In this document: positions 43,468-52,832 of the stretch, one piece after another | Numbering within the stretch: the first letter of the stretch is position 1 | How the letters are laid out: the number at the start of each line of letters is the position of its first letter | Source of the DNA: Bryobacterales bacterium | Lineage (GTDB): Bacteria > Acidobacteriota > Terriglobia > Bryobacterales > Bryobacteraceae | Reading direction: 5' to 3' | Assembly (NCBI GenBank): GCA_020847975.1 | Contig: JADLBD010000290.1 | Span: 1 to 57,112 of the forward strand | DNA length: 57,112 bases | Position numbers and translations under genes: made by a program | The notes under the pieces: generated by a model | The model's input: the letters and a program-made list of their open reading frames with translations, nothing else | The model's database searches: none | What the model was told of the DNA's origin: nothing

Positions 43468-45885
43468 ATGAACTGGGCCCAGGATCTGCGATTCGCAACC
43501 CGTCTGCTGCGCAAACATCCGTGGTTTTCCGCCGCCATCGTCGTCATGCTGGCGCTGGGAATCGGTGTCAATACGACAATCTTCACTCTTGTAAACGCCG
43601 TCCTCTACAAGCCGCTCCCTTTCCCCGGCGGCGAGCGCCTCGTCGTCGTCCAGGGCCGGAACCTCGCGCGCGGCCGCGGAACGCAGCCCCTCTCCTACCC
43701 GGACTTCCGTGACTACCGCGCCGCCGCCAATTCCTTCGAGTTCTTCGAAGGCGTCATCCCTCAGCCAATGGACATCAGCGAGCGCGGCAACCCGCCCCAG
43801 CGCTACCGCGGCGCGCGCACGACGCCCGCCCTCTTCCGCATGATCCGCGTCCAGCCCGTCATTGGCCGCGGCTTCACGGAAGTGGACGGCAAACCCGGCG
43901 CCGCACCCGTCGCCCTGCTCGGATACGGCGTCTGGAAGGACCGCTATGGCCGCGACCCCCATATCATCGGCCGCACCGTCCGCATCAATGAAAAACCCGT
44001 CACCCTCATCGGCGTCATGCCCGAGGGCTTCAAGTTCCCCAACAACGAAGATGTCTGGCTCGCCCTCGTTCCCGACGCCCCCCTCGAAAAGCGCGACAAC
44101 CTGCGTCTGCTCGCCATCGGCATGCTCAAACCAGCAGTCTCCATCTCGCAAGCCGCCGCCGAACTCTCCACCGTTTCCCGCCGCATCGCAAAGGAATTCC
44201 CCGGCGCCGGCAAAGATGCCGCCGTCACAGTGCAGACCTTCCAGCAAACCTTCAACGGAGGTCGCATCCGCCTCGTCTTCCTCCTTATGCTCGCAGCCGT
44301 GGGGTTCGTGCTGCTCATCGCCTGCGCCAACGTCGCCAACATGATGCTCAGCCGCGCCTTGACGCGAAGCCGCGAAATCTCCATCCGCGCCACGCTCGGA
44401 GCCGGCCGCTGGCACATCATCCGTCAACTGCTCATCGAAAGCGTCCTCCTTTCCGTTACCGGCGGCCTCCTCGGCCTTGCCATGGCCCACTCGGGAGTCA
44501 AGGCCTTCTCTCTCGCCGTCGCCGATGTCGGCAAGCCCTACTGGATCGATTTCACGATGGACTACCTGGTCTTCGCCTACTTCGCTGCCATCAGCGTCGC
44601 GGCAGGCATCCTCTTCGGTCTTGCCCCGGCGCTTCAGGCCTCGAAAACAGACGTCAACCAGACCCTCAAGGAAGGGGGCCGTACCGCGGGAACCCTTCGC
44701 GGCGGATGGCTCTCCGGAGCCCTCGTCGTTTTTCAGTTCTCGCTCGCGCTCGTCCTGCTCAGCGGAGCCGGCCTCATGATGCGCAGCTTCCTCGAACATC
44801 AAAGCGAATCCAGGTTCATCCCCGCGGACCGCATCCTCGCCGCCCGCCTGAACCTGCCCTCCGCCAGATACCCCAAACCCGAAGAGCGCCGCCGCTTCTT
44901 CGATCTCCTGCTGCCCCGGCTCAATGCCATTCCTGGCGCGAACTCAGTAGCGCTGGTCTCGAACCCCCCCGGCATGGGAGCCGCCGGCTGGACCTTTGAA
45001 GTCGAAGGCAATCCCAACACCGGAGACAAGAAGCACCCCTCCGCCGCCGGTGTGGTCGCCTCGCCCGGCTACTTTCAAACCGTGAACATCGCCTTGCTCC
45101 GCGGCCGCGACTTTAACCAAACCGACGGACTCCCCGGCAAGGAGGCGGCAATCGTTACCCAAACCTTCGCCTCCCGCTTTTGGCCCCACAACGACCCCAT
45201 CGGCAAGCGCTTCCGCATCTGGGAGGATGACAAACCCAAAGCCTGGCTCACCATCGTCGGCGTAACACGCGACGTCCGCCAGAATAACCCGATTGACGGA
45301 GTAGAAGATCCGGTTATCTTTGTCCCATACCAGCAGGAAAGCTACTCCGGCATGACCCTGCTGCTGCGTACCCAGCCTGACGCCTCCGCGCTTGCCGCCC
45401 CGCTTCGAGCACAGGTGCAGTCCCTCGATGAAGACCTCCCCCTGTCCGGCGTCGAACTACTCTCCGAATCCATTCAACGCGACCGCTGGTATCTGCGCGT
45501 CTTCGGATCCCTGTTCCTCATCTTCGCCGCCATCGCCATGCTGATGGCCGCCGTCGGCATCTACGCCGTCATGAGCCAGGCCACCATCCGCCGCACACAG
45601 GAAATCGGCATCCGCATCGCTCTCGGAGCGGATATCCCGGATATCCTCCGGCTCGTCCTTGGCCGCGGCATGAAGCAACTCGCCCTCGGCATGGCGCTCG
45701 GCCTCGCAGCCGCCCTCGCCGCCTGCGGCCTCATGGCCAGCCTCCTCTTCCATGTCTCGCCGCGCGATCCCGTCACCTTTGCCGCCGTCGTAGCCGTACT
45801 TGCAGCCGCCGGCCTCCTCGCCTGCTGGCTCCCCGCACGCCGCGCCGCCGCGCTCCATCCCTTGAAAGCTCTCCATTACGAGTAA
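43468..45885 (+). CDS. ADOP-family FtsX-like ABC transporter permease
   Basis: The product is 805 aa. It opens with the ADOP hallmark DLRFATRLLRKHPWFSAAIV and LALGIGVNTTIFTLVNAVLY. A periplasmic MacB-like domain follows (~55-255), then three membrane segments (~270-390, including LIACANVANMMLSRALTRSR and RATLGAGRWHIIRQLL), a second periplasmic domain, and a final FtsX domain (~680-800; AVGIYAVMSQATIRRTQEIG). The MacB-type permease family has an odd duplicated architecture and is strongly expanded in acidobacteria. No ATPase gene is adjacent. The substrate is unknown; peptide or lipoprotein export is typical of the superfamily. Confidence 0.93.
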   Translation: MNWAQDLRFATRLLRKHPWFSAAIVVMLALGIGVNTTIFTLVNAVLYKPLPFPGGERLVVVQGRNLARGRGTQPLSYPDFRDYRAAANSFEFFEGVIPQPMDISERGNPPQRYRGARTTPALFRMIRVQPVIGRGFTEVDGKPGAAPVALLGYGVWKDRYGRDPHIIGRTVRINEKPVTLIGVMPEGFKFPNNEDVWLALVPDAPLEKRDNLRLLAIGMLKPAVSISQAAAELSTVSRRIAKEFPGAGKDAAVTVQTFQQTFNGGRIRLVFLLMLAAVGFVLLIACANVANMMLSRALTRSREISIRATLGAGRWHIIRQLLIESVLLSVTGGLLGLAMAHSGVKAFSLAVADVGKPYWIDFTMDYLVFAYFAAISVAAGILFGLAPALQASKTDVNQTLKEGGRTAGTLRGGWLSGALVVFQFSLALVLLSGAGLMMRSFLEHQSESRFIPADRILAARLNLPSARYPKPEERRRFFDLLLPRLNAIPGANSVALVSNPPGMGAAGWTFEVEGNPNTGDKKHPSAAGVVASPGYFQTVNIALLRGRDFNQTDGLPGKEAAIVTQTFASRFWPHNDPIGKRFRIWEDDKPKAWLTIVGVTRDVRQNNPIDGVEDPVIFVPYQQESYSGMTLLLRTQPDASALAAPLRAQVQSLDEDLPLSGVELLSESIQRDRWYLRVFGSLFLIFAAIAMLMAAVGIYAVMSQATIRRTQEIGIRIALGADIPDILRLVLGRGMKQLALGMALGLAAALAACGLMASLLFHVSPRDPVTFAAVVAVLAAAGLLACWLPARRAAALHPLKALHYE

Positions 45886-45908
45886 GTCCCCGCGCCGGCG
45901 GAAACCGG

Positions 45909-45926
45909 CGGAAGCTATCGCTTCCG
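45909..45926. terminator. Possible hairpin between convergent genes
   Basis: CGGAAGC and GCTTCCG form a perfect 7-bp stem with a TATC loop in the 157-bp gap between the ADOP permease and the convergent TonB receptor. No T-tract follows, so termination is a weak inference. Confidence 0.3.
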
Positions 45927-46042
45927 TGGCCGCATCAAGAAAAATCCTGCGGTCTCTGCACGCCAAGCCCCCAGGGCCAAACCATGTGGCGTAAGCTCTG
46001 CGAGAACCCACATACACTTCGCCGGGCTGAACCGCAGCCTCG

Positions 46043-49000
46043 TCAGAACGTGTACTTCAACGCAAGCTGAATGCGACGCGGATCCTCAGCCTGCGTGATG
46101 GTCGCCGTCTCCGGAGCTCGCAGGTTCGAGTTCGGCTGCCCAAAATTCGGCGTATTGGTGAAATTGAACGACTCGAAGCGAAACTGCACCATGTGCCCTT
46201 CCCACGGCATCCGAAAGTGTTTCGACAGCACAAAATTGAACGTCTTGTTCCCCGGTCCGATCAGCACGTTCCGGCCAGCGTTGCCGATGATGCCCGGCGC
46301 ACTGGCCACGAACGCCAGTTCGTCGAACCACTTGTCGATCGTCGGATTGCTCAGCTTCCCCGAAGTGATGCGATTGCCGCGGTTGCGTGTCCCGCTGTTT
46401 TGCGGATCGCCGGGGTAGCTCACATCGAAAGGAAACCCGGAGATCAGCGTCAGCCATCCACCCACCTGCCAGCCTCCCGCAACGGCATCCAGCCCCCCGT
46501 TCCAATTCGAGCCGAAGGCTCGCCCTTTCCCGAAAGGCAGCTCATACGTAAAGCTGGTCACGAAGTTGTGCCGCCGGTCCAGATCCGACAAACCCCGCTC
46601 GGCGGTCAGATCGTATTCGCTGGCGCGGCCCGAAGTGTTCTGGTTGAGATTCTCGTTCGACTGGTCAATATTCTTCGACCACGTGTAGGAGGCAACGAAC
46701 GTGAGCCCCTTCGAAAAACGCTTTTCCGCTTTGGCGATCATGGCGTTGTAGTTCGCATTCGCGCCATCGTCGCGGAGGCTGACGCTGTTCCACTGCGGCC
46801 GTACTCGCCGCCGGACCTCCGGAATCGAAGGATCCGGGCCGCCGTTGTTGATGTTGCGGCTCGCGAAAAGGTGCGTGGACTTCGCGCCCTGATAGCCAAT
46901 CTCGAACAAAATGTCGCCGAACTCCCGCTGCACGTCAAAAAACCACTGCGACACGTACTGGTTCACCAGGTTGTCCTTGGTCACGTTCACAGTAGTGTTG
47001 AAAACCGGCGCGGCCGCAGGCAGTTGAACAGGAACGAACCCGTTTCGCACTGTCGTGGACGGAGTCACGTTGTCAAACGTGGGCAGATTGACCTCAGTGA
47101 AATCCGGAGTCTGGTTCACGAAGCGCGAACTCTCGCTTTGCGTGTTGTCCGCCTCTCCATAAAAGATCCCAAAACCGCTGCGAATCACCGTCTTGTCGTT
47201 CAACTTGTAGGCCATGCCGAAGCGGGGCCCGAAATTATTCTTATCCTGCACGCACCCGCAGTCACGAGGGCCCGCCGGTCGAACGAACGTCTCGTAGCGC
47301 GGATCGGTCCGCGCCACGTTGAATTCCGTCATATACCGGCTCACGCCTCCGCGCCCCACGGGAACCCCATAGGGAAAATAACCCGGATTGAACAGTTCCC
47401 AACGCACCCCCGCATTGATGGTCAACCGCCGGCTGACCTTCCAATCATCCTGCACGTACAGTCCCCAATACGGGTTGTAAAGATCCTCGCCGTTCTGATT
47501 GCCCACCGTGGTCCCGCTGGCCCAGCCAAGCAGCATATCCGCCATGCCGTTGCCCGTGTTGGCCCGGCTCGAAGCCACGTTCGGCTGCTGCACGGTAAAG
47601 ATCCCGTTGAAGGCGAACTGCCCCCGGCGGAATCGCGAGGCTTCCCGGAAAACCATGCTCCGCCGGTATTCCACACCCGTCTTGATAGAGTGATTACCCC
47701 GCTGCCACAGCAGGTTGTCATTGAATTGGGCGTTATCGAGGAAATTGGTGTTCGGCCAGAAACTCCGCGACCCGATTTCGTTATAGCCCGTGGGCGTGAA
47801 CCGCGCCAGACCGTGATCCAGCCCGTCATTCATCGTATCGCCCGGAGCGCCTTTGATTCCGTATTTCTTGTTCAGGTTCTCCGTATCGAGAATATCGAAG
47901 CGCGTCGGAAAGTGTGTGAAGCCATAGCGCGCCTCGTTATAAATATTCGACGTGAACGAGTGCGTCCACGAACCCGCCCAGTTGTCCCCAGGCAGGTCGA
48001 TGGTCTGCCCCAAACCGCCCCCCTGCGCCGAAAGCGGCAGCGGACCGTTTTGCAGCTTGTTGTCCCGGCGAATGCTCCACCGCCCCCAGATCCTGTCGCG
48101 TTCGCTGATGTTGTGATCCACCTTGATGTCGAATTGATCCGACTTCTCACGGTCTGTAGGCGTAAAGAAAAAATTGTTGGGCAAAAATTCCCGCCCCGGC
48201 ACATTAGGAGCCGGGTAGTTTGCAATGATCGGAACCACTACCGGATCAAACCGGCTGCTGGGAATCCGGTTCCCCGGGAACGCCTCCCGCGCGACGGCAG
48301 CGCCGCTCCCCGTCGTTGTCATAGGATCGAAGATCAGGTTTCTCCGCGGCCCCTCCTGCGACATGTCTCCGCTCTTGGCCAGTGTGCTCGGCACCGTGGA
48401 CAGGAAACTCTGGCCCCGCCGTATGCGCGTCCCCTGGTAGCTGAAGAAGTAGAACGTCTTGTTCTTGATCACCGCCCCGCCCACCGTTCCTCCGAACTGG
48501 TTCTGCCGCAGCGTGGGCTTCTTCGCGCCGGAGCGATTCGCAAAAAAATTCGTCCCATCCAGCTTTTCATTGCGCAGAAATTCATAAAGCGATCCATGCA
48601 CGTCGTTGGTGCCGGACTTGGTGGACACGATCACCTTGCCCCCCATGCGATATCCGTACTCCGCCGAGTTGTTGTTGGTCACCACCTTGAACTCACCCAC
48701 GGCATCGACGGGAGGCTTTACCGCCTGCGCCTGGAAACCCAAGGGCCCCCCCGAGGCGCGCGAACTGTTGTCCACGCCGTCCAGCAGCACATTCGTCTGG
48801 AAGGCATGCTGGCCCAGAGCGATGAACCCGCCCTCCATCCCGTCCTCGCCGCCCGTGCGCGACCCTCGCCCTAAAGAATACGCGGGCAGCACGCCCACCG
48901 CAGTCTTCGCCAGCTCCAGGTAATTGCGCAGGTTCAGGGGCATCTCCACGATCCGCCTATTCGAGATGACCTGCCCCATGGTGGTCGTTTCCGAGTCCAG

Positions 49001-49363
49001 CAGGATCGCCGCCGCGGACACTTCCACGGTCTCCGCCACTGCGCCAATCTTCAGTTCAAAATCCACTCGTGCAATCTGGTCCACATCCAGCTTTAGGTTG
49101 TCCCGCGTAACCGGACTGAACCCCTCCTTTTCCGCGTTGATTCGATAGATGCCCTGCGGCAATAGCGGCGCCGTATATCGTCCGGTTTCATTGGTGCGCA
49201 CGCTGGTGATAACCCCGGTAGCGAGGTTGGTAATCCGGATGGTCACATCCGGTACCGCGGCGTCTGTGGGATCGCTGGCTATACCCTGAAATCCCGAGTT
49301 CTGCGCATGGAGCAAGCTGATGCCAAACAACGCAAGAATAGTGATACATGTCTTGGAATACAT
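46043..49363 (-). CDS. Oar-like TonB-dependent receptor with carboxypeptidase-regulatory domain
   Basis: The product is 1106 aa from the ATG at 49363 with a signal peptide (MYSKTCITILALFGISLLHA). Residues ~22-110 are a carboxypeptidase-regulatory-like domain (GFQGIASDPTDAAVPDVTIR, then NETGRYTAPLLPQGIYRINA). The plug contains IVEMPLNLRNYLELAK, TNVLLDGVDNS and VDAVGEFKVVTNNNSAEYG. The barrel ends in the aromatic signature (IQLALKYTF). It is a second, clearly different member of the same family as 19941-23459, e.g. with a TVGGAVIKNKTFYFFSYQG loop shared with many acidobacterial paralogues. A purine-rich GGGGGAAAGGA precedes the ATG. Substrate unknown. Confidence 0.92.
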   Translation of the reverse strand: MYSKTCITILALFGISLLHAQNSGFQGIASDPTDAAVPDVTIRITNLATGVITSVRTNETGRYTAPLLPQGIYRINAEKEGFSPVTRDNLKLDVDQIARVDFELKIGAVAETVEVSAAAILLDSETTTMGQVISNRRIVEMPLNLRNYLELAKTAVGVLPAYSLGRGSRTGGEDGMEGGFIALGQHAFQTNVLLDGVDNSSRASGGPLGFQAQAVKPPVDAVGEFKVVTNNNSAEYGYRMGGKVIVSTKSGTNDVHGSLYEFLRNEKLDGTNFFANRSGAKKPTLRQNQFGGTVGGAVIKNKTFYFFSYQGTRIRRGQSFLSTVPSTLAKSGDMSQEGPRRNLIFDPMTTTGSGAAVAREAFPGNRIPSSRFDPVVVPIIANYPAPNVPGREFLPNNFFFTPTDREKSDQFDIKVDHNISERDRIWGRWSIRRDNKLQNGPLPLSAQGGGLGQTIDLPGDNWAGSWTHSFTSNIYNEARYGFTHFPTRFDILDTENLNKKYGIKGAPGDTMNDGLDHGLARFTPTGYNEIGSRSFWPNTNFLDNAQFNDNLLWQRGNHSIKTGVEYRRSMVFREASRFRRGQFAFNGIFTVQQPNVASSRANTGNGMADMLLGWASGTTVGNQNGEDLYNPYWGLYVQDDWKVSRRLTINAGVRWELFNPGYFPYGVPVGRGGVSRYMTEFNVARTDPRYETFVRPAGPRDCGCVQDKNNFGPRFGMAYKLNDKTVIRSGFGIFYGEADNTQSESSRFVNQTPDFTEVNLPTFDNVTPSTTVRNGFVPVQLPAAAPVFNTTVNVTKDNLVNQYVSQWFFDVQREFGDILFEIGYQGAKSTHLFASRNINNGGPDPSIPEVRRRVRPQWNSVSLRDDGANANYNAMIAKAEKRFSKGLTFVASYTWSKNIDQSNENLNQNTSGRASEYDLTAERGLSDLDRRHNFVTSFTYELPFGKGRAFGSNWNGGLDAVAGGWQVGGWLTLISGFPFDVSYPGDPQNSGTRNRGNRITSGKLSNPTIDKWFDELAFVASAPGIIGNAGRNVLIGPGNKTFNFVLSKHFRMPWEGHMVQFRFESFNFTNTPNFGQPNSNLRAPETATITQAEDPRRIQLALKYTF

Positions 49364-49497
49364 TCCTTTCCCCCTTGGCGGAGAATTATAGATCACTCAC
49401 ACCGAACGCACAAGCGTCCGCTCTCCCCGCTGCCCCCCACTTGGCCTACAATCAAGACATCCACCGGATCTCATGATCCCAACAGGAGGCCAACCCC

Positions 49498-50355
49498 ATG
49501 CCCCGCTTCTGCGTCCACTGCGGCGCCCCTCAAACTGAGGGCGCCTCGTTTTGCCAAAGCTGCGGAAAACCGCTGCAACCCCAGACCGCTCCCGTCCCCA
49601 CCGCATCACCCGCCCCAGCCAAGCCAGGCAGCAGTTCCCTGCTCAAGTTCGTCCTCATCGCCTTCGCCGTGATTGCCCTCCTCGGGATGATCTCCGTCGC
49701 CGGAGTCATCTACGCCGGCTACCGCCTCAAGAACAAAGTCGAACAAAGCGCCAAAGACCACGGAATCAACCTCCACGACCTCGCCTCTTCCCCCAACAAT
49801 ACAGGCCGCCATCTGGATCCGTGCGCCCTCCTCACGAAGGAAGAAGCCGAACAGGTCCTCAAGACCCCCATCGTGCGCGCGGACCGCGCCGGTGAAGTGT
49901 GCAGCTACTACGCTAAACCCCTCTCCGCCGAAGAGCGCCAGGCCAACGTCCGGAAGGCCTTTGAAGAACTGCAAAAGAAGGCCCCCGCCGCGGATTCCCG
50001 TCCCGCCGAATCCACCAGCGAACAGGTCCGCGAGTCCGGCATCGGCGACCTCGCCCGCCAGATCGCCGGAGCAGCCAATGACGGCTCCGCGCCCCTCTTC
50101 ACCGTCACCTACACCGAAAACGGCAAACAGCAGATCGCCGCCATGAAGATCGCCATCGGAGCCGTCGGAGGCAAACTCGCCTCCGAGTCCCTCGAGGAAC
50201 TCCGCGGAATCGGCGATGAAGCCATCCTCGGCCCCATGGACAGCATGCTCGTCATCGAAAAGAACGGAGCCGGCGTCAGCATCGACATGCGCCAGCTCCC
50301 CAAAGCGAAACAACTCGCCATCGCAATGGCCCGCCGAATTGTCCCGAGAATGTAG
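49498..50355 (+). CDS. Zinc-ribbon single-pass membrane protein with DUF3558-like domain
   Basis: The product is 285 aa with a clean AGGAGG ribosome site. Residues 4-24 are a zinc ribbon (FCVHCGAPQTEGASFCQSCG, two CxxC knuckles). A Pro/Ala linker leads to a transmembrane helix at ~49-72 (LLKFVLIAFAVIALLGMISV). The outer part (~105-285) opens with DPCALLTKEEAEQVLKTPIV and contains two cysteines (DPC and EVCSYY), resembling DUF3558/lipoprotein-type domains, with a closing GIGDEAILGPMDSMLVIEKN. So a cytoplasmic metal ribbon is tethered to an outer sensor-like domain. Function unknown. It converges on topA, 6 bp apart. Confidence 0.8.
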   Translation: MPRFCVHCGAPQTEGASFCQSCGKPLQPQTAPVPTASPAPAKPGSSSLLKFVLIAFAVIALLGMISVAGVIYAGYRLKNKVEQSAKDHGINLHDLASSPNNTGRHLDPCALLTKEEAEQVLKTPIVRADRAGEVCSYYAKPLSAEERQANVRKAFEELQKKAPAADSRPAESTSEQVRESGIGDLARQIAGAANDGSAPLFTVTYTENGKQQIAAMKIAIGAVGGKLASESLEELRGIGDEAILGPMDSMLVIEKNGAGVSIDMRQLPKAKQLAIAMARRIVPRM

Positions 50356-50361
50356 TGGAAC

Positions 50362-52809
50362 TCAGCTCCCCGCGACTGCCGGAGCCTGCTCCGCTACCTC
50401 GATAGGGTGCTTGTGCTTGCACTCCGGATTCGGGCACTGCGCCACCGGACCCGCCTTCAGCCACTTCTCGATCAGGTACTCGCCGCCGCATTCCGGACAC
50501 TTCTCAGCCAGCGGTTTGCCCCACGCCACGAAGTCGCACTCCGGATACCGGTTGCACCCGTAAAACGTCTTGCCCCGCTTCGAGCGCCGTTCAATGATGT
50601 CCCCCTTGTGGCACTTCGGACACGTGACGCCGATCGTCTTCTGCTTCACGTACTTGCACGTAGGGTAGTTGCTGCACGCGGTGAACTCCCCGAAACGCCC
50701 GTATTTCAGCACCAAATGGTTCCCGCACACAGGACATTTCTCCTCGAGCGGGACATCCGCCTTCTTCTGCTCCGTATCGCCGATCCGTTTCGTCGTCTTG
50801 CAATCGGGATACCCCGAGCACGCATAGAAAGTGCCGAACCGCCCCTTCTTCAAAACCATCGGACGCCCGCAGTTCTCGCAGTACTCCTCGTCGCCCTGCT
50901 CGGTGAACCCCACCTTGTCGACATCCGGCAGGTCCACCGTTAGCTCGCGCGTGTTCGTGCATTCCGGATAGCCGGTGCAAGCAATGAAGCTGCCGTGACG
51001 GCCCCACTTGATCACCATCGGCTTGCCGCACTTGTCGCAAACCAGGTCCGTCGGCTTCTCCATGCGCTTGATATCGGTCATGTTCCGCTCGGCGTGTTCC
51101 AAATCCTTTTGGAACTTGCCGTAGAACTCCGTCAGCGCTTCCCGCCAGTCGATCTTGCCTTCCTCGATCTCGTCCAGTTCCTCTTCCATCCGCGCCGTGT
51201 AGCGGACGTCGAAGATGTCGTCGAAACTCTCCACCAGCAGGTCCGTCACCACCATCCCGAGTTCGGTTGGAACGAAGCGGCCCCCTTCCTTCTTCACGTA
51301 CTCCCGTTCCTGGATCGTCGAAAGAATCGAGGCGTATGTCGACGGCCGGCCCACCCCGTCCGATTCCAGTTCCTTCACCAGCGTCGCTTCGTTGAACCGC
51401 GGCGGCGGCTCCGTGAAATGCTGCTCCGACTCGATCGAGCGGAACTTCAGCGTCTCCCCGGTCTCCACCTGCGGCAACCGGTTCTTCAGTTCCTCGTCCT
51501 CGTCGTCCTTCTGGTCCTTCCCCTCTTCATATACGGCGAGGAAGCCGTCAAACTTGGGAACGCTCCCGGTGGCGCGGAACAGATAGCGGTTGCCGTCACT
51601 GCCCGCGGCGTTCACCTCAATGGTCGTCTGATCAAATACCGCCGGCATCATCTGCGAGGCCACAAACCGCATCCAGATCAGCCGGTAAAGCTTCCACTCG
51701 TCTTCGGCCAGCAGCCCTTGCAGTTCTTCCGGCGCGCGGTTGGCGTATGTGGGCCGGATCGCCTCGTGGGCGTCCTGCGCATCCTTCTTACTCCGATAGA
51801 AGTTCGGCGACGAAGGAAGGTACTGCGTCCCGTAGCGTTTCCCGATCGCCTCCCGCACTTCCGTCAGCGCTTCAGCCGAGACTCGCGTCGAGTCCGTACG
51901 CATGTAGGTGATCAGACCCACCGAACCCTCGCCCGGCAGTTCAATCCCCTCATAGAGCCGCTGCGCCAGCATCATCGTCCGCTTCACCGAAAACCGCAGC
52001 TTCCGCGCCGCCTCCTGCTGAAGTGTGGACGTGATGAAAGGAGGAACCGCATTGCGCTTCTTCTCCTTCGTCACCACCGAATCCACAACGTAAGCCGCGC
52101 TGCCCAGAGCCGAAACAATCGCATCCGCTTCGCTCTGGCTCGGAATCTCCACGTTGCCGTCGTTGCGTTTGACAAGGCGCGTATGCAGAACCGGCGGCTT
52201 CTTCGCGTTGAGCTGGACGTCGATCGTCCAGTACTCTTCCTTCTGGAATGCGCGGATGACGCGCTCCCGCTCCACAATCAGCCGCAGGGCTACCGTTTGG
52301 ACACGCCCCGCGGACAGCCCGCGCCGCACTTTGTCCCACAACAGCGGGCTGATCTTATAACCCACCAGCCGGTCCAGTACACGCCGCGCCTGCTGCGCGT
52401 TCACCAGGTTCGCGTTCACCTCCGTCGGCTTCTCGAACGCCCGCTGGATCGCCCCGGGAGTGATCTCGTTGAACCGCACCCGGTAGATGGCCGGCCCGTT
52501 CTTCGCCCGCGCCTCCAACTCCTCGCGCAGGTGATAGCAGATCGCCTCCCCTTCCCTGTCCGGGTCAGCCGCCAAATATACGCTCTCGGCGCCCTTGGCT
52601 GCCGCCTTCAACTCTCCAATGAGCTTCTTCTTCCCTTCAATGACGATGTACTTTGGTTCGAAGTCGCGATCCGTGGCGACCGCGAGATCGTTTTTGGGCA
52701 GGTCTTTGATGTGGCCCAGTGAGGCCTTCACCACAAAGTCCTTACCAAGATATTTGCCAATCGTTTTCGCCTTCGTCGGCGACTCAACGATGACCAGAGA
52801 TTTAGCCAT
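50362..52809 (-). CDS. topA: DNA topoisomerase I (type IA)
   Basis: The product is 815 aa. The Toprim domain has Glu9 (LVIVESPTKAKTIGKYL) and the DxD in ADPDREGEA (82-90). The catalytic Tyr302 is in GLITYMRTDSTRVS. Core signatures include VNAQQARRVLDRLVGYKISP and LSAGRVQTVALRLI. The C-terminal region carries five Cys4 zinc ribbons, beginning CDKCGKPM, CENCGRPM, CPVCGNHL, CPKCHKGD and CPECGGEY. The enzyme relaxes negatively supercoiled DNA. It lies 23 bp downstream of dprA on the same strand, the classical dprA-topA order. The ATG at 52809 gives the family start MAKSLVIVESPTKAKT. Confidence 0.97.
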   Translation of the reverse strand: MAKSLVIVESPTKAKTIGKYLGKDFVVKASLGHIKDLPKNDLAVATDRDFEPKYIVIEGKKKLIGELKAAAKGAESVYLAADPDREGEAICYHLREELEARAKNGPAIYRVRFNEITPGAIQRAFEKPTEVNANLVNAQQARRVLDRLVGYKISPLLWDKVRRGLSAGRVQTVALRLIVERERVIRAFQKEEYWTIDVQLNAKKPPVLHTRLVKRNDGNVEIPSQSEADAIVSALGSAAYVVDSVVTKEKKRNAVPPFITSTLQQEAARKLRFSVKRTMMLAQRLYEGIELPGEGSVGLITYMRTDSTRVSAEALTEVREAIGKRYGTQYLPSSPNFYRSKKDAQDAHEAIRPTYANRAPEELQGLLAEDEWKLYRLIWMRFVASQMMPAVFDQTTIEVNAAGSDGNRYLFRATGSVPKFDGFLAVYEEGKDQKDDEDEELKNRLPQVETGETLKFRSIESEQHFTEPPPRFNEATLVKELESDGVGRPSTYASILSTIQEREYVKKEGGRFVPTELGMVVTDLLVESFDDIFDVRYTARMEEELDEIEEGKIDWREALTEFYGKFQKDLEHAERNMTDIKRMEKPTDLVCDKCGKPMVIKWGRHGSFIACTGYPECTNTRELTVDLPDVDKVGFTEQGDEEYCENCGRPMVLKKGRFGTFYACSGYPDCKTTKRIGDTEQKKADVPLEEKCPVCGNHLVLKYGRFGEFTACSNYPTCKYVKQKTIGVTCPKCHKGDIIERRSKRGKTFYGCNRYPECDFVAWGKPLAEKCPECGGEYLIEKWLKAGPVAQCPNPECKHKHPIEVAEQAPAVAGS

Positions 52810-52832
52810 AACTACCTAATGAAAAATGCCTC

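Noticed and set aside
46193..48874. 893-codon plus-strand open frame
   Set aside because: It is antisense to the second TonB receptor along its full length, is Arg/Pro/His-rich and has no recognisable domain. Long antisense frames are expected at this GC content.
50995..52722. 575-codon plus-strand open frame
   Set aside because: Antisense to topA, with no ribosome site, signal or domain.
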